Under the pieces are notes generated by a model that did no database searches, had not been told where the DNA came from, and was given only the letters and a program-made list of their open reading frames with translations. A program made the translations under genes and the position numbers. Positions 51,907 through 61,360 of a stretch of 64,000 bases of DNA are shown piece after piece (within the stretch, counting starts at the first letter, position 1; each line of letters opens with the position of its first letter). Source of the stretch: JAJFFW01 sp965263375 (lineage in GTDB: Bacteria; Pseudomonadota; Alphaproteobacteria; Caulobacterales; Parvularculaceae); the NCBI GenBank assembly GCA_965263375.1, contig OZ253669.1, positions 1,054,001 through 1,118,000 on the forward strand, written 5' to 3'.

Positions 51907-53772
51907 TTACTTTTCCTTAGCTGTGAGCATGCGCATCATGTCTTCTACTCTAAACCAATCGGCGGATACTAAAGTTTTGCCGTCTTTTCTTACGTCCCGA
52001 GGCGCCGTTTCAAGAATCGCCCAGCCGTAATATGAACTGGGGTCTACTTGTTCCATAATTGCTATGTTTTCTGGATTATTCTCTTCAAGAAGAATATTAC
52101 GACATGTTTGGCGTATGACTTTCATACGAGCGGCATCGCTAGCGCTCCATTGGTAAATATCTTTGCCAAAGACCTCGCGCATACGATCTGAGTCTAAAAG
52201 GCCTTTATAAATTGTTCGTTTCCCAAGTTTATAAGGTTTAGTAACGCTGTCGTATTCAGATTGCCATGAAAAGAAGGCGGTGCAATGTTGTGGCGTTAGC
52301 CGGTGTGCTGCTACGCCGCCAAGATCGTTCAGTACAAGTTGAAATAATAGACCGTCGGGATTTTTGGGGGCAGTCGGGTGCTGAACCTTATGCAAAGATA
52401 AATCCGTGCATTTACCATATCCGATATCGGTGAAACCTACCGCACTGCCTGTGATCACCCCTGTTGAGGGAGAAAATTTTCCAATAATCGTATGAGGAGC
52501 TTGTGTCTGTTGTGGTTTGCGACGGCTCCAAGCGTTGTTAAGATAGAATTCATTTGTTATCGGATCGTGTTTTACCGTTAGCTGAAAGGCGCCGACCGAT
52601 CCAGTATAAACATCTTTATATGGCCCAAGTTGGAACTCCGCCGATGGTCGAGCTGAATTTAAATCAACGAGAAGTCGAACAAGCCGCTCCGGGGTTTGCG
52701 GCGTGACTTTGCCACCGCAAGAAATAGCGCCAACCCATTCGCCGAGGAATTTGTTTTTCGGCGCTGCTGCAAGTCTCGCACGACGATCTCCATATCTTGC
52801 TGGCACAAGAGAGCCTATAGCCCCATCCAGACCTTCACTTAGACGATATTTATCGATGAGTAGATTAGAGATTGTGTCAGCGTAAACGCGTTGTAATGCT
52901 GGCGAGTACCAAAGCAGCGAGGTTGTATCATCAGGGGCTTGATCTAGCGGCGCGCCTGACCATCCGACCTTATTAAGATGTTTAACTGCGTCCAACGCTG
53001 TTTTGTTTCGAGAGCTATTCAGTTTAGTTTGGCAAGCTGCGCCAATATTTTTGAACCGCGAAGCATCTTCATCTGTCCAGGATAAAAAATCTCGACCCAG
53101 TATATCAACCATTCCGTCTGGGTCATAAAGCGCGGGATGGGTTGGGTGTTTGATGTCGTTGTTTTCAATAAACTTGTGACGCTCTGACATCCAATTGGCG
53201 TAATTAGCGCAGTCTTCTTCTGACAATACTTCCAGGGTCGCCTGGATTTGATTGTCGCTGGTTGAAGGGGCAGCTTTAAAAAGCAAGCCTTCAGAATTTG
53301 GGGGCGTCGGCTTATCCGCGACTTTACGGGCTGTTATGTTTCGGCATTCCATTTGCTCCTCGACGAATATAATCGTCGTTAACAACATTTCCGATTGCGG
53401 AAGATAGGTCAATTCAAGATCATAGCTAAACGATTGAGTGCCTGGATAATCTGTACGCCAGTCTGTTGCGCTTAATATCATGGTCTGTCCGTCACTTTCT
53501 GGACGTCCGATGAAATTAATCGGCGGCAGACCAAATCCGCTTTTGGCAATGAAAGCGCCAGGAGAAGAGGGGTCTTTACTGATTTGCAAAGCAAAAGCAC
53601 CTTCCATACCAGCGCATCCTCCGTAGCCGACCCAAATTCCAGAAGCGACATTTGCCAGTGTATTGTTATTTTTTGATGGAGAGGCTTCAGCAACGGACGG
53701 GGTGGAAATGCTAATTGATAGCGCGGCTAAGGCGGCTGCCATTTTTGATAATCGTGATGACATGGTTTGCAT
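51907..53772 (-). CDS. secreted protein with two homologous modules, function unknown
   Basis: A 621-aa protein with a signal peptide (~1-30, AALAALSISISTPSVAEA). Two related modules follow. The first is at ~45-250: GIWVGYGGCAGMEGAF, then GLLFKA, then CANYANWMS, then VDILGRDFLSWTDEDASRFKNI. The second is at ~345-600: GEWVGAISCGGK, then GLLFQL, then CTAFFSWQS, then REVFGKDIYQWSASDAARMKVI. Each shares Cys, Trp and Asp positions. No catalytic motif is evident. It could bind a ligand or inhibitor in the periplasm. It is flanked by perfect inverted repeats on both sides. I recognise no family. Confidence 0.75.
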   Translation of the reverse strand: MQTMSSRLSKMAAALAALSISISTPSVAEASPSKNNNTLANVASGIWVGYGGCAGMEGAFALQISKDPSSPGAFIAKSGFGLPPINFIGRPESDGQTMILSATDWRTDYPGTQSFSYDLELTYLPQSEMLLTTIIFVEEQMECRNITARKVADKPTPPNSEGLLFKAAPSTSDNQIQATLEVLSEEDCANYANWMSERHKFIENNDIKHPTHPALYDPDGMVDILGRDFLSWTDEDASRFKNIGAACQTKLNSSRNKTALDAVKHLNKVGWSGAPLDQAPDDTTSLLWYSPALQRVYADTISNLLIDKYRLSEGLDGAIGSLVPARYGDRRARLAAAPKNKFLGEWVGAISCGGKVTPQTPERLVRLLVDLNSARPSAEFQLGPYKDVYTGSVGAFQLTVKHDPITNEFYLNNAWSRRKPQQTQAPHTIIGKFSPSTGVITGSAVGFTDIGYGKCTDLSLHKVQHPTAPKNPDGLLFQLVLNDLGGVAAHRLTPQHCTAFFSWQSEYDSVTKPYKLGKRTIYKGLLDSDRMREVFGKDIYQWSASDAARMKVIRQTCRNILLEENNPENIAIMEQVDPSSYYGWAILETAPRDVRKDGKTLVSADWFRVEDMMRMLTAKEK

Positions 53773-53796
53773 CCTTACGTAAACATTTCGTTTTGA

Positions 53797-53840
53797 AATA
53801 TTGTTTCTTCAAGGCTCAGGCGCGATGGAGAAACAATATT
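53797..53840. repeat. perfect 12-bp inverted repeat upstream of the two-module gene
   Basis: AATATTGTTTCT (53797-53808) and AGAAACAATATT (53829-53840) are exact complements 20 bases apart. It sits in the gap between the end of the metallo-beta-lactamase-fold gene and the start of the secreted-protein gene. It may end one and regulate the other. The AT-rich arms suggest a protein-binding site more than a terminator. Confidence 0.85.
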
Positions 53841-53858
53841 GTATAAAAGATGGATCAA

Positions 53859-54782
53859 TTAACGAACTGGCTTCATGCCAGTAAGGCGATCCACTAAAGT
53901 TGGGTCCTTTTTAATCTGCTCAGCAAGAAGTTTTGCTTCAAAGTGTTGTTCAGTAGTAAGAACATATTTTAAATATGACTCGCGATTTTCTTCAATAAAT
54001 GGGTTTGGATCGCCGGGCTTTCGTGCAAGCAGTTTTTGATATTTTCTAAACATATCATAAAATGGAGGGTGGGCTGCAAGGAAAACATCGACAGGTAATT
54101 TTTTCGCCATTTCGTAAGTTTTACGATTATCTTCTACTATATTTAAATATTCTGGATTCTCAATGAGTACGTAATATTCGTTCACGCCATAACTGCCAGA
54201 AATTAAAAGGTTATATTTTTTTCCGTTTTCTTGCACCTTCATGAGCCAATTTGTAGTGCCTTTGGTATGTCCGGGTGATGCTTGTGCTATTAAAGTCGTT
54301 CCCCCAAGCTTGACCTTATCACCGTCAGTTACAATCCTATCGATTGGGTGCGGTTTGCCGCCCGGTCGCACCGTCAATGCACCGGGTACGTCTCCTTTTA
54401 GAACAACAACTTCCGCACCAGTTATTTCTTTTGCTAAGGCGTCGCCTTCTTGGTGGTCATGATGCCAGTGGCTTGCTAGAATGATCTTTATGTCTTGGAA
54501 TGAAAAGCCCAAGGCTTCTACACTTTCGCGTATAAATGGAACCGTTGACTCAAATCCAGTATTGACCAACACATGACCTTCCGGCGTCGTAATAAGATAC
54601 ACACTAATGTGCCCTGTTCCGACATAATAAACGTTATCGATGATCTTATGAGGCGGCCACGGAGAATTGTGGTCGATTTGTGCAGAGGCCGGCGTCGTCC
54701 AATAAAAGACGGCGAGAAAAGCTATGGCAATAGCGTATCTTATTGTCCTTAAACAGCTCACAGTTTTTGTGTAAAGGGTCAT
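53859..54782 (-). CDS. B3-like metallo-beta-lactamase-fold hydrolase, secreted
   Basis: A 307-aa protein with a signal peptide (residues ~8-35, ending TTPASAQ). The HxHxDH zinc motif is HWHHDH. The further zinc ligands lie in SPGHTKG and FLAAHPPF. N-terminal SPWPPHKIIDNVYYVGTGHISVYLITTPEGHVLVN matches subclass B3 enzymes. It would hydrolyse a lactam or other cyclic amide or ester in the periplasm; resistance versus catabolism cannot be decided. I choose ATG 54782 with AGAGAGG upstream; the frame extends 22 codons further without a signal peptide. It is not overlapping the Dsd1-like gene (107-bp gap). Confidence 0.85.
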   Translation of the reverse strand: MTLYTKTVSCLRTIRYAIAIAFLAVFYWTTPASAQIDHNSPWPPHKIIDNVYYVGTGHISVYLITTPEGHVLVNTGFESTVPFIRESVEALGFSFQDIKIILASHWHHDHQEGDALAKEITGAEVVVLKGDVPGALTVRPGGKPHPIDRIVTDGDKVKLGGTTLIAQASPGHTKGTTNWLMKVQENGKKYNLLISGSYGVNEYYVLIENPEYLNIVEDNRKTYEMAKKLPVDVFLAAHPPFYDMFRKYQKLLARKPGDPNPFIEENRESYLKYVLTTEQHFEAKLLAEQIKKDPTLVDRLTGMKPVR

Positions 54783-54889
54783 TTGATCCTCTCTAAGTGA
54801 TATTTGGTTGTTTATTGCATCGTGAAAGTTTACATTTAGTGCCGGCAAATTATTGTAATATTGATAAACATGAAGTTGGGGTGCTTAGG

Positions 54890-56056
54890 TTAGCTCCAGC
54901 CATTCGTCCGCGACCAAAGGTCAGTTACATTGTTTTGTTCGCATACGTGATAAGAATCATATTGCGCTGCCGTTGCGCAGGCATGGTTCGGTAAAACGCG
55001 AACAAAAGACCCAACGGGAAATTGCTCTAGGCTAAGCAAAGGCGTACCGGGACGGGAAGCGATAACGCCATGTTCTTGGTTCGCGGAAATCATAACTGCG
55101 TCTGAAATAAGGTCGCCTTTAACGTCACAAATAAGACCATAGCCCTGGTCAATTTGCTGGCCGGATGTGCCGCGATCACGCGATAAAGCCATCCACCCAG
55201 CGTCAACGATAACCCAATTGCGTTCTTTTTGATGGCCAATAACATTGGTAAGAACGCTAATAACGATATCTTCAATGTTGCAAACGCCTAGGCCAGCTTG
55301 AAATAAATCAAAAAAAGCGTATACGCCGCATCGAAGTTCTGTAATGCCCGATAAATCATTTGTCATCAGAGCGGTTGGCGTCGAACCAATCGACACGACG
55401 GGAACCGTAAGACCCATATCCTTGATGCGTGATGCGGCCAATATCGTCGCCTCACGTTCATGGACGGCATGTGCTTGAATTTTTTTGACACTGTCACACT
55501 TATAGGATCCTCCGGCATGAGTCATAATGCCCTTAAAGTGTAAATTCTTTGCTGTCGAGAGCGTGTAAGCAAGCTGCAACAATAATTCACCATCAGGAGC
55601 GACGCCCGCGCGGTGACTGTCAACATCTATTTCGATCAATATCGGAAGAATTACTTGGTGGTGTCTGGCCGCAACATCTAACGTATTAACCATCTCTATA
55701 CTGTCGGTGATACAAGTAAGCTCGCATCCTTGACGGATTAGCTCAGCGGCCTGCGCCATTTTATTTGGTCCCATACCAACAGCGTAAAGAATATTATTAT
55801 ATCCTGCCGAAAAAAAGTAACTAGCCTCGTGAAGTGTAGATACGGTAATGCCATTACAATTTCCGGCTGCGAATATATCTGCAAGCACCATGGCGGATTT
55901 ATGAGTTTTTACATGAGGACGGATCGGGCAGCCAAGCTTTTTTGCATGTTGCGCCATCCTTGAGGCGTTTGCTTTTAACTTGGGGCGGTCTAAAACAAGA
56001 GCTGGCGTCATCAAAGACGAGAGCTCGGAAGGCGGGTTTATTTCGTTCATGATCAT
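54890..56056 (-). CDS. Dsd1-like PLP enzyme, D-serine/D-hydroxyaspartate dehydratase family
   Basis: A 388-aa fold-type III PLP enzyme: the alanine-racemase-like N-terminal barrel with the PLP lysine in RPHVKTHK (residue ~50) and the D-ser_dehydrat C-terminal domain. The metal-binding site is His-X-Cys in LPNHACAT (residues ~358 and 360). In this superfamily His-X-Cys marks zinc-dependent dehydratases (Dsd1, D-threo-3-hydroxyaspartate dehydratase), while D-threonine/3-hydroxyaspartate aldolases carry His-X-Asp. So dehydratase activity is preferred here. The ATG at 56056 shares its A with the TGA of the upstream ornithine cyclodeaminase-family gene, so they are coupled. Confidence 0.85.
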   Translation of the reverse strand: MIMNEINPPSELSSLMTPALVLDRPKLKANASRMAQHAKKLGCPIRPHVKTHKSAMVLADIFAAGNCNGITVSTLHEASYFFSAGYNNILYAVGMGPNKMAQAAELIRQGCELTCITDSIEMVNTLDVAARHHQVILPILIEIDVDSHRAGVAPDGELLLQLAYTLSTAKNLHFKGIMTHAGGSYKCDSVKKIQAHAVHEREATILAASRIKDMGLTVPVVSIGSTPTALMTNDLSGITELRCGVYAFFDLFQAGLGVCNIEDIVISVLTNVIGHQKERNWVIVDAGWMALSRDRGTSGQQIDQGYGLICDVKGDLISDAVMISANQEHGVIASRPGTPLLSLEQFPVGSFVRVLPNHACATAAQYDSYHVCEQNNVTDLWSRTNGWS

Positions 56057-57018
56057 CACGTTAACTCGACGATTTGCTCGGATTTTAGAGCAAGCGATGT
56101 CGCAAACGCCGCAGCAGTTAAGTCTTGCAGCGCCATGCCAGTGCTGTCGAATAACGTAATCTCATGGTCATCTGTGCGACCTTGGTGGGTTTGGTTTATG
56201 ACAGCGCCAAGCATATTGATATTGTTTTTGCTAATAAGGTCTCTGTTCGCAGCATGTTGGCATTCGCCTAACTGAACAGCCTGTTCTGGAATATCGCTAA
56301 ATAAAGTTGCGTTAGTAATAAGGTCGATAGAGACTTCTTGTTTGCCTTTTGTGTCCGCACCCATGCAAGCTAAATGAACGCCAGGTTTCAGCCATTCGTA
56401 AAATAGGATGGGTTCTGTGGAAGGGGTGACGGTAATGATAACATCGGCTTTTGCGCAAATCTCTTCGGGAGATGCAGGGGTGAGCGAAATATCGAAATCA
56501 CTCGCGACGGAAACCAAATTTCCTACAGCCTTTTCGTTAAGGTCATATAGATAGACCTTGTTAAAAGGTCGTTCGGTAAGCGCGGCGCGTAATTGATGGA
56601 TGGCTTGTCCGCCCGCGCCTATCAATCCAAGCGAAGACGCATTTTTTCGGGCTAGATAGCGAATAGAAAGTGCGCTCGCGGCGGCTGTCCTTAAGGCTGT
56701 TAAGAACGTTCCTCTGACTAGTGAATATGGCGCGCCTGTATCAGGATCGAAAAGCATTATCGTGGATTGATGGTTTTCAAGACCGAGCAAGCGATTGCCG
56801 GGCCAAAGACCGCCAGCTTTGACCCCTAAAATAGGTGAATTGCGGTCAAAACCTGATTTAAAGCCAAATACAGCAGACTGATAGTCAAGAGTCTCCCGAA
56901 CTATTGGGAAACACGTTGCAGCACCCGTAGCGGTTGCGATAAACGCCTCTTTTATACATTCATTAATCTCACTTTGGGAGACTGCCTTACGACAAAAATC
57001 TTCGGACACGTAATACAT
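56056..57018 (-). CDS. ornithine cyclodeaminase / mu-crystallin-family reductase
   Basis: A 320-aa enzyme of the OCD/mu-crystallin family with an NAD(P)-binding motif GLIGAGGQAIHQLRAAL and the family segment GAPYSLVRGTFLTALRTAAASALSIRYLA. Members include ornithine and alanine (cyclo)dehydrogenases and cyclic or acyclic imine reductases, such as iminosuccinate reductase BhcD. Pairing with a PLP dehydratase makes imine reduction attractive: the dehydratase yields an enamine/imine that this enzyme could reduce. The substrate is inferred. Confidence 0.88.
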   Translation of the reverse strand: MYYVSEDFCRKAVSQSEINECIKEAFIATATGAATCFPIVRETLDYQSAVFGFKSGFDRNSPILGVKAGGLWPGNRLLGLENHQSTIMLFDPDTGAPYSLVRGTFLTALRTAAASALSIRYLARKNASSLGLIGAGGQAIHQLRAALTERPFNKVYLYDLNEKAVGNLVSVASDFDISLTPASPEEICAKADVIITVTPSTEPILFYEWLKPGVHLACMGADTKGKQEVSIDLITNATLFSDIPEQAVQLGECQHAANRDLISKNNINMLGAVINQTHQGRTDDHEITLFDSTGMALQDLTAAAFATSLALKSEQIVELT

Positions 57019-57077
57019 AAAAAATCTAGCAATCTACAAGAGTAAAAAGGATCAGAAAACCTAACTATGTCTCAGAG

Positions 57078-58796
57078 TTAGTTAGCTTTTTCTATCTTGG
57101 GTTCTGTATTCTGCGCCTTTTCGTTGAAGGGGTAGAATTTATTAAGGTCGATATTTTGATAGTTAAGGGCGTCTAAGTGAACTGTGCCTAAATAGGGCCC
57201 GGGCGCATCAACGATCATAATCGTCTTTGCGTATCCTGTATCGTCAAACCCACGTCGGAAATGAACGCGCGATTTTACAACAAATACGTCATAATTATCA
57301 GGATTAATAGTTGGAGTACGTAATAAATTAGGCTCTAGAATTTGAACCAACTGGTCCGTTATAAATAAAATATTATTTGATCCAAATTCGACCGCCGCCA
57401 CACGGATTTTATATCCTGGAAGGGTTACGGTTGTGCGGTGTTTTAAAACGCCTTTGATTTTTATGGGTGAACCGCTGGCTGGCTTTCGTACAAAACCGCC
57501 TACGTCATATTCAAATGCGTCCCCGATTTGAGCATTGCTTTCGTCCAAAGCGTCAAGTACGCGCTCATCTCGTATAGCGCCGTAAATAACATTACTTAAG
57601 CCCTGATCGATTATCTGTTTAAGAATATGCGTGGCGTCCCCGTTGCGATCGGAATAATCCGCCAAGACAACGGGTGTTTTTTTGTTTTTAACGGCTTTCA
57701 CCGCCTGTGCGACCGCGCTTGCAGGAGGAATGATTTCTGTTTGGAACATTTCATGGCGTTTGCGGTGCATGAACGCGCTCATGTCATCTGCAATTTTATC
57801 TGCTAATTTTTGATCATCATTGGTCATGACTTGTACTGTTAAGCCTGCATCAACTGAATCGTTCCAGGGGAAGCCAAAGAAAACACTGATATATACGTCT
57901 TTTTCTCGAGCTTCCCATGTAAGAGCACGCTGTACGATAGAGGCCCAAGGGTCGATTCCTGTCCACTGCAAAACGGTCGGTGTAATTATTCCAGGTTTTT
58001 TTGTGGCTGTGGTTGGCTTATAGCGACCAGAAATTGCTTGAAGCAGCAGTTTAGCGGCGCGCTCTCCCTGCAGCCTTCCGTCGTAGTGCGGAAAATATTT
58101 CATAGCGAGTGAAAAATCCGCGAACTGCAAAAAATGCTCATCTTCATTGCCATGAGGGTCGAAAGTCGCTGCGATGGGCACTTGAGAACCGACAAGACCC
58201 CTTATTTTCTTTGCAAGATCCGCTTCGGGGCGTTCAATATTTTCGACAGCAGCGGCGCCATGGAGCGCTAAAAACACAGCGTCAACTGCACCTGCCGCCT
58301 TTAAGTCACGTAATATAATGTTTGTGTAATGTTCATATGCTTCAGTTGTTATATGCCCGACAGAGCTGCCGCCGATAACGTTGCCAAAAGACTCAAGGGG
58401 TATGAGTTCCACATCTGTATAATCCGCAATTGCATCGACAAAGCCCTGCAAACTTTCATCGGCCGCATACAAAGAGTTCCCTTTAAAACTAATAGGCTCA
58501 AAATCGCCAATTCCCGCAGTTTCTTGAGAGAATGTCGTCGCTTCATGAGAAAAATAGGCCACGGCTATGCGAATTGGCCGTTGAGGGGATGCTTTTGACG
58601 AATTAAGCCCAGCGGCTTGTAAAGAAGTCGGTGTTTCATGACTTGCTATTGGCGGTTCGTCTGCCGCTATTTGCTCCGCACGCCCGCAAGCTAAAAGTGT
58701 AAAGGCTATAAGGGTGGCTGCAATCAATGTTAGAGATTTTTTCAGGTGGTATGTCATCATCATGTTTTTGCAAATGCTATATAAATAGACCGACAT
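57078..58796 (-). CDS. MlrC-like M81-family metallopeptidase, lipoprotein
   Basis: A 572-aa protein. The N-terminus has a lipobox (FTLLAC) and so should be anchored in a membrane. The N-terminal M81 domain carries the zinc site residues in ATFDPHGNEDEH and MKYFPHYDGR; MlrC of microcystin degraders is the characterised member. A C-terminal MlrC domain follows (VVLADYSDRNGDATHIL, then FDDTGYAKTIMIVDAPGPYL). Three ATGs (58763, 58760, 58757) are alternative starts just before the hydrophobic segment, and no start has a strong ribosome site. It is first in the leftward unit. Confidence 0.87.
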   Translation of the reverse strand: MSVYLYSICKNMMMTYHLKKSLTLIAATLIAFTLLACGRAEQIAADEPPIASHETPTSLQAAGLNSSKASPQRPIRIAVAYFSHEATTFSQETAGIGDFEPISFKGNSLYAADESLQGFVDAIADYTDVELIPLESFGNVIGGSSVGHITTEAYEHYTNIILRDLKAAGAVDAVFLALHGAAAVENIERPEADLAKKIRGLVGSQVPIAATFDPHGNEDEHFLQFADFSLAMKYFPHYDGRLQGERAAKLLLQAISGRYKPTTATKKPGIITPTVLQWTGIDPWASIVQRALTWEAREKDVYISVFFGFPWNDSVDAGLTVQVMTNDDQKLADKIADDMSAFMHRKRHEMFQTEIIPPASAVAQAVKAVKNKKTPVVLADYSDRNGDATHILKQIIDQGLSNVIYGAIRDERVLDALDESNAQIGDAFEYDVGGFVRKPASGSPIKIKGVLKHRTTVTLPGYKIRVAAVEFGSNNILFITDQLVQILEPNLLRTPTINPDNYDVFVVKSRVHFRRGFDDTGYAKTIMIVDAPGPYLGTVHLDALNYQNIDLNKFYPFNEKAQNTEPKIEKAN

Positions 58797-59012
58797 AAGG
58801 TTGGCTTTTTATGGGCGTTAAAGTCCTAAGCATGGTAAGTATGGCAAGTGACACCTTATTTTGTGTTCTTGCCAAAATACAAATATGAGTATATGCTCAT
58901 TTATTGAGGGCGTCAAGGCGACTATCGACGTCAGTAATGAGCGGAAGGCTATTTGACGGTGAGCTTCATTTTAGAAAGTTTAGCTAACTAAAATAGGCTA
59001 GAATTGTGAGGC
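58797..59012. promoter_or_regulatory. divergent promoter region with a TGAG-N6-CTCA palindrome
   Basis: This 216-bp gap separates the M81 gene (left) from the serine hydrolase gene (right) and contains one palindrome (58885-58900). Both operons can be controlled from it. I find no consensus sigma-70 boxes at proper spacing. Confidence 0.6.
58885..58900. promoter_or_regulatory. operator-like palindrome ATGAG-N6-CTCAT
   Basis: ATGAGTATATGCTCAT has 5-bp perfect arms around TATATG. The core TGAG-N6-CTCA recurs upstream of the TonB receptor gene at 61583-61596. Size and symmetry fit a dimeric regulator. Confidence 0.65.
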
Positions 59013-60296
59013 ATGGTGAATTTTAGCGTAAATTCCATTTTATTAAGCGCTCTTTGCATTATTCTTTTATGCATTGGGTGGACCGCTTTCACGATAGGGG
59101 ACGCCATCAACTCATGGACGCGTCGTCCACTTGCGGCCCCAGAGCAAACGCAAGAATTTTTTGATGTTATCGTTCAAAAAGCTACAGAGGCATCCCCGGG
59201 CAATATTTCCATAGTTTTAATTGAAGATGGCGTGGTGCTTCATGAGCATTACGCTTCCCTAGATGAGGGTTTTACTGGGGATAGCGTTTTTCAGGTCGCA
59301 TCTTTAAGTAAATGGTTGACGGCTTGGGGCGTATTGTCATTGGTGGAGCGAGGCAAGATTGAACTTAACGTTCCAGTTTCCGCTTATTTATCTCGATGGA
59401 GCCTTCCAGATTCTATTCACAATGATGAGGTTACGGTGGAGCGTTTACTCAGCCATACCGCAGGCTTTGCTGATGATCTTGGATATATGGGCTTTGATGG
59501 CAGTCAAGGCATTCAAACACTCCAAGCATCTCTTACAAAATCGTTAGATGCCAAACCTGGAGTAAGCGGCGCGGCAGGGGTGGTGAATACGCCTGGCGCG
59601 ACTTGGCGTTATTCGGGCGCTAGTTACACTCTTCTTCAATTGATTATAGAAGAAGTCTCTGGGCTGACATTCGATAATTATATGAAGCAAGCTATTTTTG
59701 AACCATTAGGGATGCAGCGATCAACGTTTATTTTGGAAACACGCCCAGATATGAAAATGGCGCCGATCTATGATGAGCAAATGCAAGTCTCGGCGCACAG
59801 AACTTTTACGGCGACGGGGGCTGCCTCGCTGTTTACTACGACGGACGATCTGGCGAAGTTTCTAGTAAGCCAAATTGAATTTGAAGCGCCTGCTTTCAGG
59901 GCAGTTCTATCTGGTGATATCATACGTCAATTGCGACGCCCGTATGCGCGTCACTTAGGATTTGATCTTTGGGGGCTAGGGGTTGTTTTGTATGCTGATG
60001 TTGGGGGGGATTATATTTATGGCCATGATGGCGGAAATGCTCCGGCTATCAGTACCACGGCGCGTATTAATCCGGCGACGAGGGATGGCATAATTATTTT
60101 AACGAGCGGAAAGAAAAATTTAGCCCGAATATTGGGGGATGAATGGCTCGTATGGCAGGGAGGTAAAATTGGCCTTTCTTCGCTAAGCCTTATGGCTGAC
60201 CGTCTTTCAAAACAGATCTTTATAGGGTGGGGCGTTATTTTAATCTTGTCGGCTATATTCTTTATTAGGAAAATTGCGCGGGGAGTAGATCGATGA
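59013..60296 (+). CDS. membrane-anchored serine hydrolase, class C beta-lactamase/PBP4-type
   Basis: A 427-aa protein. An N-terminal helix (~8-28) and a C-terminal helix (~403-420) flank a beta-lactamase-family domain with the SXXK nucleophile motif (Ser97-Lys100 in FQVASLSKW), the YSG tyrosine motif (WRYSGASYTLL) and the HDGG late motif (YGHDGGNAP). Family members include D-aminopeptidases, esterases and MlrB-type linear peptide hydrolases. The asparaginase gene overlaps its end by 4 bases, so the two are coupled. Confidence 0.88.
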   Translation: MVNFSVNSILLSALCIILLCIGWTAFTIGDAINSWTRRPLAAPEQTQEFFDVIVQKATEASPGNISIVLIEDGVVLHEHYASLDEGFTGDSVFQVASLSKWLTAWGVLSLVERGKIELNVPVSAYLSRWSLPDSIHNDEVTVERLLSHTAGFADDLGYMGFDGSQGIQTLQASLTKSLDAKPGVSGAAGVVNTPGATWRYSGASYTLLQLIIEEVSGLTFDNYMKQAIFEPLGMQRSTFILETRPDMKMAPIYDEQMQVSAHRTFTATGAASLFTTTDDLAKFLVSQIEFEAPAFRAVLSGDIIRQLRRPYARHLGFDLWGLGVVLYADVGGDYIYGHDGGNAPAISTTARINPATRDGIIILTSGKKNLARILGDEWLVWQGGKIGLSSLSLMADRLSKQIFIGWGVILILSAIFFIRKIARGVDR

Positions 60297-61360
60297 ACTT
60301 GCAGAAAATACTGGGATATATGTTGACCGTGCTTATCGTCATCTGTGTCAACTATGAGTTTGCAGCAGCGAAAAGCGTTATGAAGCCAAAAGTCTTGGTT
60401 ATTTCAGTTGGCGGCACGATTAGTACGATAAAAGGGGGAGACAAGTTAACAGGCGCCGATTTAGTTGCAATGGATTCCACCCTTGGAGATATTGCGGAAA
60501 TTGAAACGAAGACTGTATCAAGCGTCGGGTCTAGCCGGCTCGGTTTTGGCGATTGGGCGACGATCTTTGACGCTATACAGGACGCTTTTGCTGGAGACCC
60601 GGATCTTAAGGGGATAGTCCTTACACATGGTACGGACACTTTAGAAGAGACGGCATATTTCCTAAGCTTAGTGATTGATGATCCACGACCAATTATCGTG
60701 ACTGGGGCTATGAGATTGTCAACACACGCATCTCCTGATGGACCAGCAAACTTGCGAGACGCCGTAACCGTAGCTGTTGATCCTAATGCGCAAGGTCGTG
60801 GTGTTCTGGTGGTTTTTAACAATACTATTTATTCTGCTCTTGACGTTACAAAAATGCATAGCGTTGCTGTTTCATCTTTTTCAAGCCAAAATTGGGGCGC
60901 GGATGGGGTCTTGACCAACGGTAAAGCCCAATTTTTTCGTGAGGCTTATCGTGGATGTACAGTTGCGGGGGTGAGCTCGGAAATGATTCGTAAATTCCCG
61001 AAAGTTGATATCGTATATGCTTATTTTGATGCTGATGATTTACAAATTGTAGAATCTGTAAAGCGCGGTGCAAAAGGTCTTGTTGTTGCTGGTTTTGGCA
61101 GCGGACTAATCACGCCGAAAATGGAAGTGGGCTTAACGCAAGCTGTTGGAAATGAAATGCAGGTCGTCTTAGCATCCCGTACTCACACGGGCATGGTCAA
61201 TGATGCCTATTCTCAAGCGGTGAAATTGCCGGACACGGTTTATTTTGCGGGTTTATTAAGCCCGCACAAGGCGAGGATAGCTCTGATGTTGTCTATTGCT
61301 GCATCGCTTGATCCTTCCTTGCGTCGAGATTTGTTTTTGCATTGCATGACGATGGACTGA
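60293..61360 (+). CDS. exported L-asparaginase (type II-like)
   Basis: A 355-aa asparaginase: N-terminal signal peptide (~7-27, LTVLIVICVNYEFAAA), then the nucleophile Thr42 in ISVGGTIST and the second catalytic pair Thr114-Asp115 in LTHGTDTLEE, and HASPDGPANLRDAV. It frees ammonia from asparagine (or related amides) in the periplasm. Its overlap with the upstream serine hydrolase (ATGA) shows a joint unit. It may act on asparaginyl or isoaspartyl-containing fragments released by its partner. Confidence 0.92.
   Translation: MNLQKILGYMLTVLIVICVNYEFAAAKSVMKPKVLVISVGGTISTIKGGDKLTGADLVAMDSTLGDIAEIETKTVSSVGSSRLGFGDWATIFDAIQDAFAGDPDLKGIVLTHGTDTLEETAYFLSLVIDDPRPIIVTGAMRLSTHASPDGPANLRDAVTVAVDPNAQGRGVLVVFNNTIYSALDVTKMHSVAVSSFSSQNWGADGVLTNGKAQFFREAYRGCTVAGVSSEMIRKFPKVDIVYAYFDADDLQIVESVKRGAKGLVVAGFGSGLITPKMEVGLTQAVGNEMQVVLASRTHTGMVNDAYSQAVKLPDTVYFAGLLSPHKARIALMLSIAASLDPSLRRDLFLHCMTMD

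Noticed and set aside
53859..54782. True antibiotic-resistance beta-lactamase
   Set aside because: The fold and zinc motif fit subclass B3, but many relatives hydrolyse other substrates; no resistance role can be read from the sequence.
54783..54848. Upstream start for the metallo-beta-lactamase-fold gene
   Set aside because: The extra 22 residues are not part of a signal peptide; ATG 54782 has a strong ribosome site and a clean signal.
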